DNA of 64,000 nt from Gemmatimonadota bacterium (GTDB taxonomy: Bacteria; Latescibacterota; UBA2968; UBA8231), in contig JABJJN010000040.1 of the NCBI GenBank assembly GCA_018660835.1, positions 186,001 through 250,000 on the forward strand, given 5' to 3'. Numbering within the stretch: position 1 is the first letter of the stretch; every line of letters starts with the position of its first letter. Position numbers and translations under genes: made by a program. Below, piece after piece: positions 44,902 to 56,500 of the stretch. The notes below the pieces were generated by a model that was given only the letters and a program-made list of their open reading frames with translations, did no database searches and was not told the origin of the DNA.

Positions 44902-45855
44902 ATGAAGATTCTGGTCCACTATCCATTCACGACTCAACAGGTTGACGAACTGCGAGCCATCGCTGTCGGCGACGGCCATGAGTTGAAGTTCGCCGAAGAC
45001 GAAGACGCGGCGGCAGAGCTGGTCACTGATTGTGAGTGCCTGCTTGGATTCTTCTCCAAGAAGGTGACTGCCGCAGCCCCTCAGCTTCGCTGGATACAGT
45101 CTTTTTCTGCCGGGATGGACAACTTTCTGTATCCTGAGATCATCGACACAGAGCAGGTCGTGGTCTCGAACACAGCGGGTCTGTTCGCACCTCAAGGTGG
45201 TGAGCATGCGTGGGCCATGCTGCTGGCTCTCGCCAGAGGATTACTGCCATCAATCAGTCAGATGCCCGAGCGCAGGTGGGCCGGCGGCCAGGTCATCGAG
45301 CTGACAGGTATGACACTCGGCTTGATTGGATTGGGTGGGTTCGGCCGTGAGACGGCTAAGCGTGCCAGAGGCTATGATATGCGAATTGTTGGCCTTGACC
45401 CTGTTCGACAAGCACCAATGGAGGACATCGATGAGATCCGAACACCTGAGCCAGGCAACCTGGACTGGCTCCTGTCTTGTTCGGATGCTGTAGTGGTCGG
45501 TTGCCCACGCACACCGCAGACGTACCATCTCATCGGAGCGGAGCAATTGGCGATAATGAAGGAAACTGCCTACCTCATCTGCGTCAGCCGTGGCGGCATT
45601 ATCGATGAAAGCGCCTTGATTCAAGCGTTGCATGACGGACAGATTGCAGGGGCGGGACTGGACGTTTGTGAACAGGAACCGCTCCCTGCAGACCATCCCC
45701 TTTGGGATGCGCCGAATCTCATTCTCACGCCCCACCGTGCAGGAGCCTCCCAGCATAGGCCGCGCAAGATTCATGAGTTCTTCTGCGACAATCTCCGCCG
45801 CTATCTTCAGGGAGACTCGCCGCTCAATATCGTCGACAAGGCTCGGGGCTTCTAA
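44902..45855 (+). CDS. D-isomer-specific 2-hydroxyacid dehydrogenase (NAD-dependent)
   Basis: These enzymes interconvert 2-oxo and D-2-hydroxyacids. The 317-residue protein has the Rossmann motif LGLIGLGGFGRETAKRA (about 135-151) and the catalytic residues Arg (CVSRGGIIDE), Glu (CEQEPLP) and His (LTPHRAG). Length is normal. It follows the PfkB kinase by 10 bases, so the two are probably one transcript; the natural substrate is not given by sequence. The FAD/Fe-S hydroxyacid oxidase nearby at 39-42 kb may be functionally related, which is inference. Confidence 0.92.
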   Translation: MKILVHYPFTTQQVDELRAIAVGDGHELKFAEDEDAAAELVTDCECLLGFFSKKVTAAAPQLRWIQSFSAGMDNFLYPEIIDTEQVVVSNTAGLFAPQGGEHAWAMLLALARGLLPSISQMPERRWAGGQVIELTGMTLGLIGLGGFGRETAKRARGYDMRIVGLDPVRQAPMEDIDEIRTPEPGNLDWLLSCSDAVVVGCPRTPQTYHLIGAEQLAIMKETAYLICVSRGGIIDESALIQALHDGQIAGAGLDVCEQEPLPADHPLWDAPNLILTPHRAGASQHRPRKIHEFFCDNLRRYLQGDSPLNIVDKARGF

Positions 45856-45968
45856 ATTCTGATCGCGCGACCGGACCATTAATCGTGTCCGGCGGCCCCA
45901 CGGTCGTGCCACCTGTAGTTATCTTTGTCTCTCCCGAAACACGCAGCTTTCCACGAGAGCCATAGCGG

Positions 45969-48290
45969 ATGTCCGCCGAAGAAGAAGATCGCCCCAGCTT
46001 AACTCGGGGTGAAGTAAACCGTGCCATGCGTGGTTTCATCACCGCCAGCGGGTTGTGGGGTGTATGGGGCCAGACCATCGGCATCGGCACGGCGGTCTTT
46101 ACCGGATACATGCTGCACCTCGGGGCGGATGAATCCTACATCGCGCTGCTGACCTCTGTCGCCTACCTGCTGGCAGCGGTTCAGGTCTTGTCGTCTGCCT
46201 GGGCTTCGCGTATTCGCCGCCGTAAGCGCCTCGTGGTTGGCGTCGGCTTCGCCGAAATCGTCCTACGCAATGCCCTGCCACTGATCCCACTGCTTTTTGC
46301 TGCCCACCTTCGTCTTGAAGCACTCGCCTTCCTGGTAGCAGCCGGTCTGTTGTGCGGTCACGTCGTGGCTCCCTTTTACAACACGTGGGTAGCCAATACT
46401 GTGCCGGAGAATATCCGCGCCCGGTTTACGTCTCGGCAGACCATCCTCAGCACGATTGCCGCCATGATCGCGGGCTTTGTCGTCGGGCGTTTCATCGATG
46501 GTTTTGACGGGGCCGACAAGCAAACCGGGTTTGATCTTGTCTTCGTCTTCGGCGCGATTTTTGGCTTGCTCGGATATCTGGCCCTTGCGCGTGCGCCCCA
46601 TCCAGCTCCGCCCCCACCGGATGAACCAACACCTGAACGCACAGCTGGACTGATTGCGCCACTGCGTGACCGCAATTTTCGGCGCGCCGTCCTCTTCTAC
46701 GGTTCATGGACATTCGCAATCGGCATAGGGGGGCCACTGTACAGCGTCTTTATGCTAGTCCAGTTGGGCATCTCCTATACGTGGATTTCCATATTCAATG
46801 CACTATTCATGATCACCAGCATTGCCGGATATCGATTCTGGGCAGGACTGGTGGACCGCTTTGGCAGCAAACCTGTGCTGCAAATTCTGATGGTTCCTGC
46901 CACATTCATTCCCATTATCTGGGTTTTCAATACACCTGGTTTTTTCTGGTTCGTTCCCATCGCCTTGTGTGTCAGTGGCTTGATTTTCTCTGGTATCCTG
47001 GTAGCGGTGACGCCGCTTCTCTATGGCCTGGTGCCAACGGGATCCCAGCGTCCGCACTTTCTCGCGACCTGGTCAGCGTCCGTCAACCTTCTTGGTGCTC
47101 TGGGTCCAGCGGCGAGCGCTGTGCTCGTGCACTATCTGCATGGCGTCACATGGCAGATTCAGGGCCTGACCATCGGTCACCTGCAAATCATTTTTCTCAT
47201 CAGTGCCGCGTGTCGCATTCCCGCTCTGTTTCTGTTGAGTCGAGTCAGCGACCGCAGTTCCATCACTTCACGACATCTGTTGTCGCATCTGTCCCGAGGC
47301 AACCTGCTCAGCTACACGTACAACACTGCCGTCTACAACGTGGCGTCACGGGAAGAGCGACGGGCAAGGGCGGCGCGCGGCCTCGGCAGATCTGGCAGCC
47401 CCCTCGCCATCGAGCAACTCATCCACGCCCTCGCCGACGCCAGCCCCATGGTGCGTCGCAGCGCCGCGCGTGCCCTCGGTGACACGGGCTCTGAGGCAGC
47501 AACTGAATCCCTTGTCAAAGAACTCGTGGATGGTGCCTCTGATATTCGGTCAGAGGCGGCAGAGGCCTTGGGTCGCCTCGGTCATGCAGGCGGCGTAGAC
47601 CCGCTGATTGAAGCATTGGATGACGAGGATCCGAGAGTTCGCATCAGCGCAATTCGAGGCCTAAGCGAAATCGGCGGCGCTGAAGTACAGGAACTGCTGT
47701 TCTGGCACTTTGGTGGGAGCTTCGATCCCGTCACATTCCCGACCCTCGTCGATGTGCTGGCGCACATGAATGATCACCGCGTGATCAAGGCTACCTTGCT
47801 GCATCTACAGGATTTTCGCTCACCTGCGGTACGGCTGCAGTTGCTCAATAGTGTCTGCGTCGCGATCGGCCAGGGGGGCGAATTCTACCGTCTGCTGTCG
47901 GTGGATGAGGACCGTCGCTCAGTGACACTGCTTCGTATCGTTCGCCGGGCGGGCACGACCTTGCAGCGTAGCACGGGGATTGAGGCGAGCACACGAGAGG
48001 TTCTCGACGAGTCCTTCGACCGCCTTCGACGTGCTTACGACTCAGGTAACATTGAGTGGTTGGAGGAGGCCGCCAAACAGGTAGCAGGAATCATTCGCGA
48101 TGGACTGCTGGCAACGGGTCGCCGCCCATACGAAGTGTTATCGATTTATCTGGTCATCCTCGCCCTGGAGGACTTCCTCGCCAGCCAGGCCCGTCTGGAC
48201 CTCGATGCTGCAAGAGAGATATTTGTCGCTGTCGCTCTGCAAAGGCTCAGCCAGTTGGTCGGCGGGCTTGAGTCTAACGATGACGCCTGA
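45969..48290 (+). CDS. MFS transporter-like protein fused to HEAT repeats
   Basis: Residues 1 to about 430 form an MFS-like domain of about eleven to twelve helices (start TASGLWGVWGQTIGIGTAVF). The loop after TM2 (SAWASRIRRRKRLVVGVG) is of MFS type. From about 455 the protein turns soluble and carries at least three HEAT repeats (RRARAARGLGRSGSPLAIEQ, VRRSAARALGDTGSEAATES, IRSEAAEALGRLGHAGGVDP, VRISAIRGLSEIGG), then a 170-residue helical end. The 773-residue product has no known substrate. The architecture is similar to the frameshifted gene at 35.4-38.7 kb. Confidence 0.87.
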   Translation: MSAEEEDRPSLTRGEVNRAMRGFITASGLWGVWGQTIGIGTAVFTGYMLHLGADESYIALLTSVAYLLAAVQVLSSAWASRIRRRKRLVVGVGFAEIVLRNALPLIPLLFAAHLRLEALAFLVAAGLLCGHVVAPFYNTWVANTVPENIRARFTSRQTILSTIAAMIAGFVVGRFIDGFDGADKQTGFDLVFVFGAIFGLLGYLALARAPHPAPPPPDEPTPERTAGLIAPLRDRNFRRAVLFYGSWTFAIGIGGPLYSVFMLVQLGISYTWISIFNALFMITSIAGYRFWAGLVDRFGSKPVLQILMVPATFIPIIWVFNTPGFFWFVPIALCVSGLIFSGILVAVTPLLYGLVPTGSQRPHFLATWSASVNLLGALGPAASAVLVHYLHGVTWQIQGLTIGHLQIIFLISAACRIPALFLLSRVSDRSSITSRHLLSHLSRGNLLSYTYNTAVYNVASREERRARAARGLGRSGSPLAIEQLIHALADASPMVRRSAARALGDTGSEAATESLVKELVDGASDIRSEAAEALGRLGHAGGVDPLIEALDDEDPRVRISAIRGLSEIGGAEVQELLFWHFGGSFDPVTFPTLVDVLAHMNDHRVIKATLLHLQDFRSPAVRLQLLNSVCVAIGQGGEFYRLLSVDEDRRSVTLLRIVRRAGTTLQRSTGIEASTREVLDESFDRLRRAYDSGNIEWLEEAAKQVAGIIRDGLLATGRRPYEVLSIYLVILALEDFLASQARLDLDAAREIFVAVALQRLSQLVGGLESNDDA

Positions 48291-48299
48291 ATCATCGGA

Positions 48300-49385
<1,086 letters not shown>

Positions 49386-49448
49386 TACATTTGGCTGACG
49401 GCGATATCGAGTCAGTCCGTGATGTAGAACGAACAGGGCTGTAGAACG

Positions 49449-49481
49449 AAAAAAGGAGCGAGGTCATGGCGACCTCGCTCC
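49449..49481 (-). terminator. Intrinsic terminator of rplC
   Basis: GGAGCGAGGTC and GACCTCGCTCC form a perfect 11-base-pair stem with a five-base loop (49455-49481); on the minus strand six T follow (49449-49454). It is the expected end of the monocistronic rplC message. Confidence 0.88.
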
Positions 49482-49529
49482 CATCTTCCATCCAATGTCC
49501 GCCCTTCACGACCGGGCGGCCAATTTACT

Positions 49530-50144
49530 TTACTTGATGATAGTGATGTAGCCTGCAGGGGAACCAGGAACAGCCCCTTTGAGAAAGAGTAGATTGCGCT
49601 CCGCGTCGATCCTCACGACCTGCAGAGAACCTGTCGTCACGCGCCGGGCACCCATGTGACCGGGCATCTTCTTACCCTTCCATACTTTTCCTGGATCTGT
49701 GCCTTGGCCGATCGATCCACCATGACGCTCGCGATCGGGTGTTCCATGCGTCGCTCCCTTGCCACGGAAGTGAAAGCGCTTCACCACACCGGCGAACCCC
49801 TTACCCTTCGACTTGCCCGTGACCTTGACCTTATCACCAATCTCGAACTGACTGACGTCGAGCACATGACCGACCTCGACTGGGTCGCCATCGATCTGGA
49901 ATTCTCTCAGGAGTCGATGCGGCGCCACTTTGGCCTTGGCCAGGTGACCTGCCATGGGCTTGTTTACCTTGCGCTCAGGTACCTCATCATAGGCAACCTG
50001 CACAGCACTGTATCCGTCTCGCTCTGCCGTCTTGATCTGGGTGACTGGGCAAGGGCCCGCCGCCACGATCGTCACGGAGATAAGTTCTTCCTTGTCATTG
50101 TAGACCTGGGTCATGCCCAGTTTCCTGCCGATGAGGCCAGCCAT
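49530..50144 (-). CDS. rplC: 50S ribosomal protein L3 (uL3), displaced from the S10 operon
   Basis: L3 starts large-subunit assembly and reaches into the peptidyl transferase centre. The 204-residue protein starts MAGLIGRKLGMTQVYND and has the signature FHFRGKGATHGTPDRERHGG, SIGQGTDPGKVWKGKKMPGH (the loop with the methylated Gln site) and VRIDAERNLLFLKGAVPG. It is complete and standard in length. It is not between rpsJ and rplD, where it belongs by convention, but alone, with its own candidate promoter and a strong terminator. No other rplC is in the window. Confidence 0.98.
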   Translation of the reverse strand: MAGLIGRKLGMTQVYNDKEELISVTIVAAGPCPVTQIKTAERDGYSAVQVAYDEVPERKVNKPMAGHLAKAKVAPHRLLREFQIDGDPVEVGHVLDVSQFEIGDKVKVTGKSKGKGFAGVVKRFHFRGKGATHGTPDRERHGGSIGQGTDPGKVWKGKKMPGHMGARRVTTGSLQVVRIDAERNLLFLKGAVPGSPAGYITIIK

Positions 50145-50201
50145 CTTTCAACTCACATTTGGGATTACTGCGTTGCGGGGTAAGTCATTGAGTAGGAAAT
50201 C

Positions 50202-50229
50202 ATTACAGCACGACTCTGTGCGCGGTAAA
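50202..50229 (-). promoter_or_regulatory. Candidate promoter of rplC
   Basis: On the minus strand TTTACC (50224-50229), 16 bases, TGTAAT (50202-50207; five of six matches to TATAAT). It leaves a leader of about 50 bases before rplC. The spacer to the divergent GT9 gene is short. Confidence 0.5.
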
Positions 50230-50282
50230 TCCTTCCAATTCAGAATGGTAGAAAATAGGCGCAGCCTCACATTGGCGCAAGG

Positions 50283-51269
50283 TTGCGCCACCTAGTGGGC
50301 CGGGCAGTCGTTGTGATTCGTGGCGGCGCCCTGGGGGACCATGTTCTGTCCCTACCCATCGCCGCCCAGTTGCGGCGTGCTTACACTGGATGTCCACTCA
50401 TCTGGATTGGCCACCGCTCTCGAGGCTGGCTGGCTCGACCGGATCATCTTGAGGACGCGGACGGCCTCATCGGCAGGGCCTTGTATGGTTCGAGCCCAGA
50501 AGACTTACCAGAGCGGATCAGATCAGCGCGACTCATTCTCATTTACGCCTCACAGGGCGAGTCGGTGGCTCTTCACCTGCGTGGAGTCTGTCAGGGGAAG
50601 GTCATCAATTGGGATCCACGTATCTGCGATCCGCGCTCCTGCGATCCGCGATCTCTGACTCTGCAACCACCGCCGGCGCCCACAGATAGGCATGTGGTCG
50701 AACATCTTGTAGAACCACTATTTGGCCAGGATACGATGCCGAGTCTCGAGGAGCTGACACCGAGATTCATGCCGACGGCCGATGAGACGACCTGGGCAAC
50801 GCAGCAATGGACAAGATTGGGAATCAACCCCAGCAACGTCATCCTGATCCATGCCGGCAGTGGCGGCAGGGAAAAATGCTGGCCAGTCGATCGCTTCGTC
50901 GCCCTCGGTCGACAGCTTGAGGAGCGTGGGCATTCGATCGTTTACCTTGGCGGCCCTGTCGAGGCTGAAAGCTCACGACATTTTGACGTACTTCACCGAT
51001 GGCCTTCGATTGCGGCCGAAGACCCCATACGGTTGGCAGCTCTGTTGGCTTCGGTCCGTTACTTGATCGGCAATGATTCGGGGCCCGGCCACCTCGCGGC
51101 TGCTGTCGGCACACCGACCTTATCGCTCTTTGGGCCAACGGATCCGGGGCGATGGCGACCATTGGGACCACAGGCCGTCGTCGTTCGTTCGCCGTCTGCA
51201 TCCATGTCTGATCTGGACGTCAATGAGGTCCTGGCTAAGGCTCTGTATCACCTAAGCCGATTAGCATAG
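50283..51269 (+). CDS. Family 9 glycosyltransferase (ADP-heptose:LPS heptosyltransferase type)
   Basis: GT9 enzymes add heptose to the LPS core on the inner face of the inner membrane. The 328-residue protein has the N-terminal VVVIRGGALGDHVLSLPIAA, the central VILIHAGSGGREKCWPVDRF and the C-terminal LIGNDSGPGHLAAAVGTPT with FGPTDPGRWRPLG, all standard. A DPR motif is repeated three times near residue 112 (DPRICDPRSCDPRS). The start is TTG at 50283 or GTG at 50295; neither has a strong ribosome site. It converges on rlpA. Confidence 0.88.
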   Translation: MRHLVGRAVVVIRGGALGDHVLSLPIAAQLRRAYTGCPLIWIGHRSRGWLARPDHLEDADGLIGRALYGSSPEDLPERIRSARLILIYASQGESVALHLRGVCQGKVINWDPRICDPRSCDPRSLTLQPPPAPTDRHVVEHLVEPLFGQDTMPSLEELTPRFMPTADETTWATQQWTRLGINPSNVILIHAGSGGREKCWPVDRFVALGRQLEERGHSIVYLGGPVEAESSRHFDVLHRWPSIAAEDPIRLAALLASVRYLIGNDSGPGHLAAAVGTPTLSLFGPTDPGRWRPLGPQAVVVRSPSASMSDLDVNEVLAKALYHLSRLA

Positions 51270-51280
51270 CAGCCGTTCGA

Positions 51281-51793
51281 CTACTCGGCCTCTTCGACAA
51301 TTTCAATCATGACCTTCATCGTCCCTGCCTGGACCATCTCCAGCTCCAGGGCTGCCGCAAAGGACAGATCGAGAATTCTCCCCTCGATGAAGGGACCTCG
51401 ATCATTCACTTTGACAACGACCCAGCGTCCATTGCTGAGATTGGTCACCTTCGCGATCGTGCCAAGTGGCAGGACCCGATGTGCGGCTGTGAGTTTGTAC
51501 ATGTTGAACACTTCACCATTGGCCGTCTTGCGACCATGGAATTGCTCGCCATAGTAAGAAGCCACGCCAATTTGGTAGGCATTTGTCGTAGAGATGTTCT
51601 GCGGGTCAACGGGGTGCGCAGTTTGTGTTGGGCGCACGACAGCGGGGGGCTTGGATCTTGAACTCGTTGAGCGCGGCGTAGAGCGTCTCGGGGTGTGGGC
51701 AGGCGCGATGTCACTGCGATAGATCGGGCGTGGAACGCAGCCGCTGGCCCCTATCAACACCAGGATCGACACACATACGAGGTAACGTCTCAT
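51281..51793 (-). CDS. rlpA: RlpA-like septal lipoprotein with double-psi beta-barrel
   Basis: RlpA proteins are outer-membrane lipoproteins, some of them lytic transglycosylases acting on denuded glycan. The 170-residue product has a lipoprotein signal ([19 protein letters not shown], lipobox LIGASGC with Cys19), a Ser/Thr/Pro/Arg-rich linker, and the DPBB domain from about 75 ([55 protein letters not shown]). The SPOR domain found in E. coli RlpA is absent. The longer open frame to 51871 would overlap pyrD; the ATG at 51793 is chosen. Confidence 0.92.
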   Translation of the reverse strand: MRRYLVCVSILVLIGASGCVPRPIYRSDIAPAHTPRRSTPRSTSSRSKPPAVVRPTQTAHPVDPQNISTTNAYQIGVASYYGEQFHGRKTANGEVFNMYKLTAAHRVLPLGTIAKVTNLSNGRWVVVKVNDRGPFIEGRILDLSFAAALELEMVQAGTMKVMIEIVEEAE

Positions 51794-51813
51794 AGACTTG
51801 CTTTGAGCGGTCT

Positions 51814-52740
51814 CTATGACCGCAAAGTGCCCACCAGATCGGCGACTCGTGTCACGCCGGTATCGCGACAATACGCGTCAATTCCGGACACGATCTGAGC
51901 TGCAGCCCCAGGTCGAACGAAGGTCGCTGTGCCAACTTGAATCGCACTGGCACCCGTGACGAGGAATTCCAGTGCATCCTCAGCCGTAGAGATGCCTCCA
52001 AGGCCCAACAACGGCACGTCCACGGCCTGACGCACCTTCCACAGAAGCGCCAAGGCGACAGGCTTGATCGCCGGACCGGACAGACCACCCGTTACATTGC
52101 CAAGAACCGGGCGCCGAGTATCGAGGTCTACCGCCATGCCCACCAATGTATTGATCAGAGAAACCGCATCGGCGCCCGCATCAACGACACTTCTGGCGAT
52201 GGCGGCGATGTCGGTAACATTGGGCGTCAATTTCACGATGATCGGCAAATCCGTGTGACGGCGTACAGTAGCAACTACGTCAGCAGAGGCAGTGGGACTG
52301 CAGCCAAACAACACCCCCCCCTCCTTGATATTGGGGCATGAGATGTTGACTTCAATCCCGGCGACGCCCCCGAGTGCATCAATTCTTGCTGTCATCTCAC
52401 CGTGTTCTTCCACGGTGGGTGCAGCAATATTGACGATGACCTTTGTATCCAATTTGGACAGGAATGGCCACTTGTGCTCGACGAATCCTTCCAATCCCGG
52501 ATTCTGCAACCCAATGGCATTGAGCATACCCGAGGGTGTTTCAATGATTCGAGGGGGGCTGTTGCCGGCTCGTGGCTCTGGCGTAATGGTCTTGGTGATG
52601 ATACCACCCACATCGGCGAGTGTAAGAAAGGGCTCCAACTCCTCGCCATATCCACACGTGCCCGATGCGAGCAACACGGGATTGGCCAACTCTATGCCAG
52701 CGACATTTACTCGCAGATCCACATTTGTGCCAGCAGTCAC
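51814..52740 (-). CDS. pyrD: Dihydroorotate dehydrogenase B, catalytic subunit
   Basis: PyrDB oxidises dihydroorotate to orotate using FMN and, with PyrK, passes electrons to NAD+. The 308-residue class 1B protein has the start [20 protein letters not shown], the catalytic Cys in [27 protein letters not shown], and the FMN phosphate site [19 protein letters not shown]. It overlaps the pyrK stop by four bases, so the two subunits are coupled. Confidence 0.96.
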   Translation of the reverse strand: MTAGTNVDLRVNVAGIELANPVLLASGTCGYGEELEPFLTLADVGGIITKTITPEPRAGNSPPRIIETPSGMLNAIGLQNPGLEGFVEHKWPFLSKLDTKVIVNIAAPTVEEHGEMTARIDALGGVAGIEVNISCPNIKEGGVLFGCSPTASADVVATVRRHTDLPIIVKLTPNVTDIAAIARSVVDAGADAVSLINTLVGMAVDLDTRRPVLGNVTGGLSGPAIKPVALALLWKVRQAVDVPLLGLGGISTAEDALEFLVTGASAIQVGTATFVRPGAAAQIVSGIDAYCRDTGVTRVADLVGTLRS

Positions 52741-53597
52741 CAGCGAATCTCTCGGGAGTCGTAGACGGGACCATCCACGCAGACTCTGGAAAACTGCTCA
52801 TAGGCCGAGGTCGGTGTAGCCGACCGTTCCACGACGCAACCCACGCAGACACCGAAACCGCAAGCCATGTATTCCTCCAACGATGCATAGCACAGAACCC
52901 CCGCCTCTTCGGCGGCCCGGGCGACAGCAGCCATCATGGGGTGAGGACCACAGGTATAGATGACGGACTGATCCGTCGCGGTTGATGCGAGATCCTCCTT
53001 GAGGGCCGCAGCGAGCAGATCGGTGACGAAGCCATGGTGGCCTAGACTGCCGTCATCTGTTGCCTGACGAAGATCACGCGTCGCAGGTGAGAGCAACCTG
53101 GGCGGCAGGTGTTTCCCCGCATGACGGGCACCAACGATGAGAATGGGAGACCGCCCCTCACCTCGCAGATGGGCTCCGAGATGAATCAAAGGGGGCACGC
53201 CAATACCACCACCGACCAACAGTGGACGCGCACCACCTGGTGGTGACGGGAATGCGTGCCCGAGGGGTCCCAGGCAGGACACTGGATCTGAGATGCGCAG
53301 GTGACTGAGCGTCTCGCTCTTGGAACCGACAATCTCGTATAGCACACTAAATGTCGATGCCGTGAGATCGATGTGGCTGATACTCAGAGGGATACGCAGC
53401 AGCGGCGAAGACGTCGCCGCCCCCGGTAGTAGTTGCACGAACTGCCCCGGCTTCGCGTCGAGGAATGCCCCCTCAATCTCAATTTCCAGATGGCGAAAAT
53501 CGTCCGCCACCTCCTCGTGGGACACAACAACTCCATCTACATCCTGTGCTTTGACTGGTTTCAAAACCTTCCTACTCCGGTGCCGAACCGGGTTCAC
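52737..53597 (-). CDS. pyrK: Dihydroorotate dehydrogenase B, electron-transfer subunit
   Basis: PyrK carries FAD and a [2Fe-2S] cluster and hands electrons from PyrD to NAD+. The 286-residue protein has the FAD-binding part (PLLRIPLSISHID), the NAD part (LLVGGGIGVPPLIHLGAHLR, VIYTCGPHPMMAAVARAAEE) and the cluster motif CGFGVCVGC with a later fourth Cys (RVCVDG). The frame starts with GTG at 53597, overlapping the TPR gene end by 26 bases; a TTG at 53564 behind AGGAAGG is a real alternative. Confidence 0.94.
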   Translation of the reverse strand: MNPVRHRSRKVLKPVKAQDVDGVVVSHEEVADDFRHLEIEIEGAFLDAKPGQFVQLLPGAATSSPLLRIPLSISHIDLTASTFSVLYEIVGSKSETLSHLRISDPVSCLGPLGHAFPSPPGGARPLLVGGGIGVPPLIHLGAHLRGEGRSPILIVGARHAGKHLPPRLLSPATRDLRQATDDGSLGHHGFVTDLLAAALKEDLASTATDQSVIYTCGPHPMMAAVARAAEEAGVLCYASLEEYMACGFGVCVGCVVERSATPTSAYEQFSRVCVDGPVYDSREIRW

Positions 53598-56500
53598 CGG
53601 CGTCGGCGATGGCAGGTGGTGTGAGAGAAGGTGGCTTAAGAGTCAGGGCCAACTCTGCCCATACAGGTAGGAGCAGCTCATTGCGCCCCTCTGCCGCATA
53701 GAATCGGTACTTGCGAACGGCCACCATCGCTGCAGAGACAAAGGGCTCCTCGCCGCTGAACACCTCGAGTAGCTCTGGTTCTCCATCCTCATTGATCAGG
53801 ATATCGACGATAACCTGGGCCGAATCACCTTGCGCCTCTGCCGGATACAAGGGAGTCACACTCTCGCGCACGAAGGGTTCCTCAACGACACCGAAGAAAC
53901 CGGCCGCTAACTCGAAGGCACTTTCATCTGGTTCGATGTCAACGGTCTCAAGGTCAGCGATTTCGATTTCCTCTGGCTCGGCGCGGACAAGTGTCGGAAA
54001 CCGATCGTTGATTGCATGAAGAGCCAGATTGTTTCTGTCCTGGCGCAACACCATGCGCAGGTAGTGATTGGCTGAATCAACCTGGTCCTCACGGACGTGA
54101 TAGTCGAAGAGTCGATAGAAGGACAACACGGAGGTCGACCCGGAGGTCATGCCTGTGCGAAAGTGCTCGATCGCATCAGCGAAATACCCCTGTCGCCAGG
54201 CAGCCTCACCCATTCCGGTATATGCCTGGCCGTTGCGTTTTGTTGCCTCTTCCAGACTCAGTTCGAACCATTCACTGGCCCGCTCGTATTGTCCTCGGCG
54301 CAAGGCACGCATCCCGAGACTTAAGAATTTCTTTGAGAAGCCAATGGTGTCGTCTTCGGTCGGTTCGACTGCGAGCAGGATGAGACGCTCGCCAGGTCGA
54401 GTCCCTTCCCCAAGCCGCTGAAGCTCACGCTCCAGCCGCGCCACGGCCCCGTCGCGTCGTGAAATCGTTCGCGCACGTACTAACTCGCCGAACTGAGTAT
54501 GACCATACTCGTCTCCAATACGAGCGAATCGCGACTCGACTGCGACCGAATCATCAGGCCGTGCGCTCTCTAAGGCTCTTGCAGAGACAAAGGCAGCCTT
54601 CGCTGCAGTCAACGTTCGCGGGAACGCCTGCACGAGACGATCCATTGCCAGCAGCCACTCTTCAACGTGCTCAGGACGTTGCAGGCGAATCGTTTCAAGC
54701 CGCTCAAATTCCTGTGCCGCAAGGTCCTCCGCACTTGGAACCGATGGCAAGCCCAGATATTGTCTGGCCGCACCAGCGTGGACGGAAGTCGGGAAGTCCT
54801 CGATCAGTCGCTGCATGAATGGTGCGGCAGCATCTGCATCGTTTCGCAAGGTAGTATGCACCCACGCGAGGTTCCAAAGAGCACGCGGCACATGCGGCGA
54901 GCGCGGGAAACGATGGGACAGGACGTCGTAGTAGAGGGCTGCGGAATCTGCCTGACCAAGGGCCTCTCGGTACAGTTCAGCGACGCTGAAGAGCTGATCC
55001 TCCAGGTTTTGCAGCCTCTGACCATTTCGTGGCTGCCGACGATTGCGCGCATCCTGAATGCGTTGGGCACGTGCAGCATCCTCGTCTTCGTCCTCATCCT
55101 CTCGCAGCGAGGGTCTGGTCACCAAGGGCTGCCACTGCCCCTCCTCATCAAAGGCGGGTAGATAACTTGCCGTATCTTCGGCGGCGGGGTCTGGGCGAGA
55201 CGTTCGCGTCGCAGCTGCAACTGGCAAAGAGGTCCGCGTCACCAACGAATCAATCATCACGCTGTCGGCGGTAGTCGGTTCAAGCACTGCGTCCTGCGCT
55301 GTCACCGTATCGCTGACCACAAGGCTGTCGGCGTCTTGCTCGGCCGCCATCGAATCGTTGGCTGCAATGCTCGTAAGATTGTCGCCGACCTGTATGGAGG
55401 TCGGTTCAACAACTGCGTCCTGCACTGTCACCGTATCGCTGACCACAAGGCTGTCGGCGTCCTGCGGGCGCAGTTCTGCCGCTGCAAGTGAATCCGCCTC
55501 GAAGACACTTTCTAGAAGTTCGTCGAGGGCGGTGAAGGTCTTCACCATTTCCTTTGCTAATGAATCGGCGACCGATCCCCTCTTCTCCTTGCCTACTTCT
55601 GCCAGATATTCTGCAGCGAGAACTCTGTCGCCTTCCTCCTGCAAATACAGCAGGCCCGTTTCGTACAGGGCTCGCGCCGATACATCACTCAGAGGAAAGT
55701 CATCACGGATCTGCTCAAACTCAGCTAATGCACTAGTCAGATCGGCTCGCTCTCGGTGATAATCACCGATTAACAGGCGCGTCTCCCCTTCCCAACCACG
55801 AAAGCGGCCTTCGCGTAACAGACGCTCGTATACGTGGAGAGAAGCCTCAGCCTCTCCCTTCGCTTGCAGCGCCTGCCCCCTGAGCAGACGAGCACGATAC
55901 TCAACCGAATCGGGTGGATCAGTCTCTAGTGCGGCATCGAACGCGGCGAGACTGCTGTCGACACGGGCCAAGTCGCCAAATTGCATATGGGCGCGACCGA
56001 TACGGAGCCACAGTTGACTCGCCAGATTCGATTTAGGAAAAGCATCGAGGGTCGCCTGATACTGCAGGATCGATGCCCCCCAATCCTCGTCGTTGTCGGA
56101 CATCTGGCCAAGTTGCAACCCGGAAAGTGCCCCTACTTCCGGACTCCGATCACTCATCAAGGATCGAAACAGAGCTCGTGCTTCCTCGGCGCGACTCAAC
56201 TCGGCCAGGCACAAGGCACGCCAATAACGCGCCTGATCGAAAAACTCGCTCTCAGGAAAGTTGTCCTCGAGATCCTGTAATGATCTTGAGGAATACTGGT
56301 AGTCACGCTTCCAGTAGAGTGCGCGGCCGATCAGAAACATCGCATCGTCAACCAACTCGGACTCACGATGTTTGTCGAGCACAAGAGAGGCCTTACGGAC
56401 GGCCTTCTCATAGAGGCCCTCATACGTCTGCCGCCCGCGCTGATTGGCTGTACGGTTTCGCTGACTTCGCTCGAATTCAGCGCGGGACTTCTCTGCCTGG

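Noticed and set aside
50615-50660. Repeat expansion in the GT9 gene (DPRICDPRSCDPRS)
   Set aside because: Only three short units inside an otherwise normal protein; too little to treat as a repeat element.
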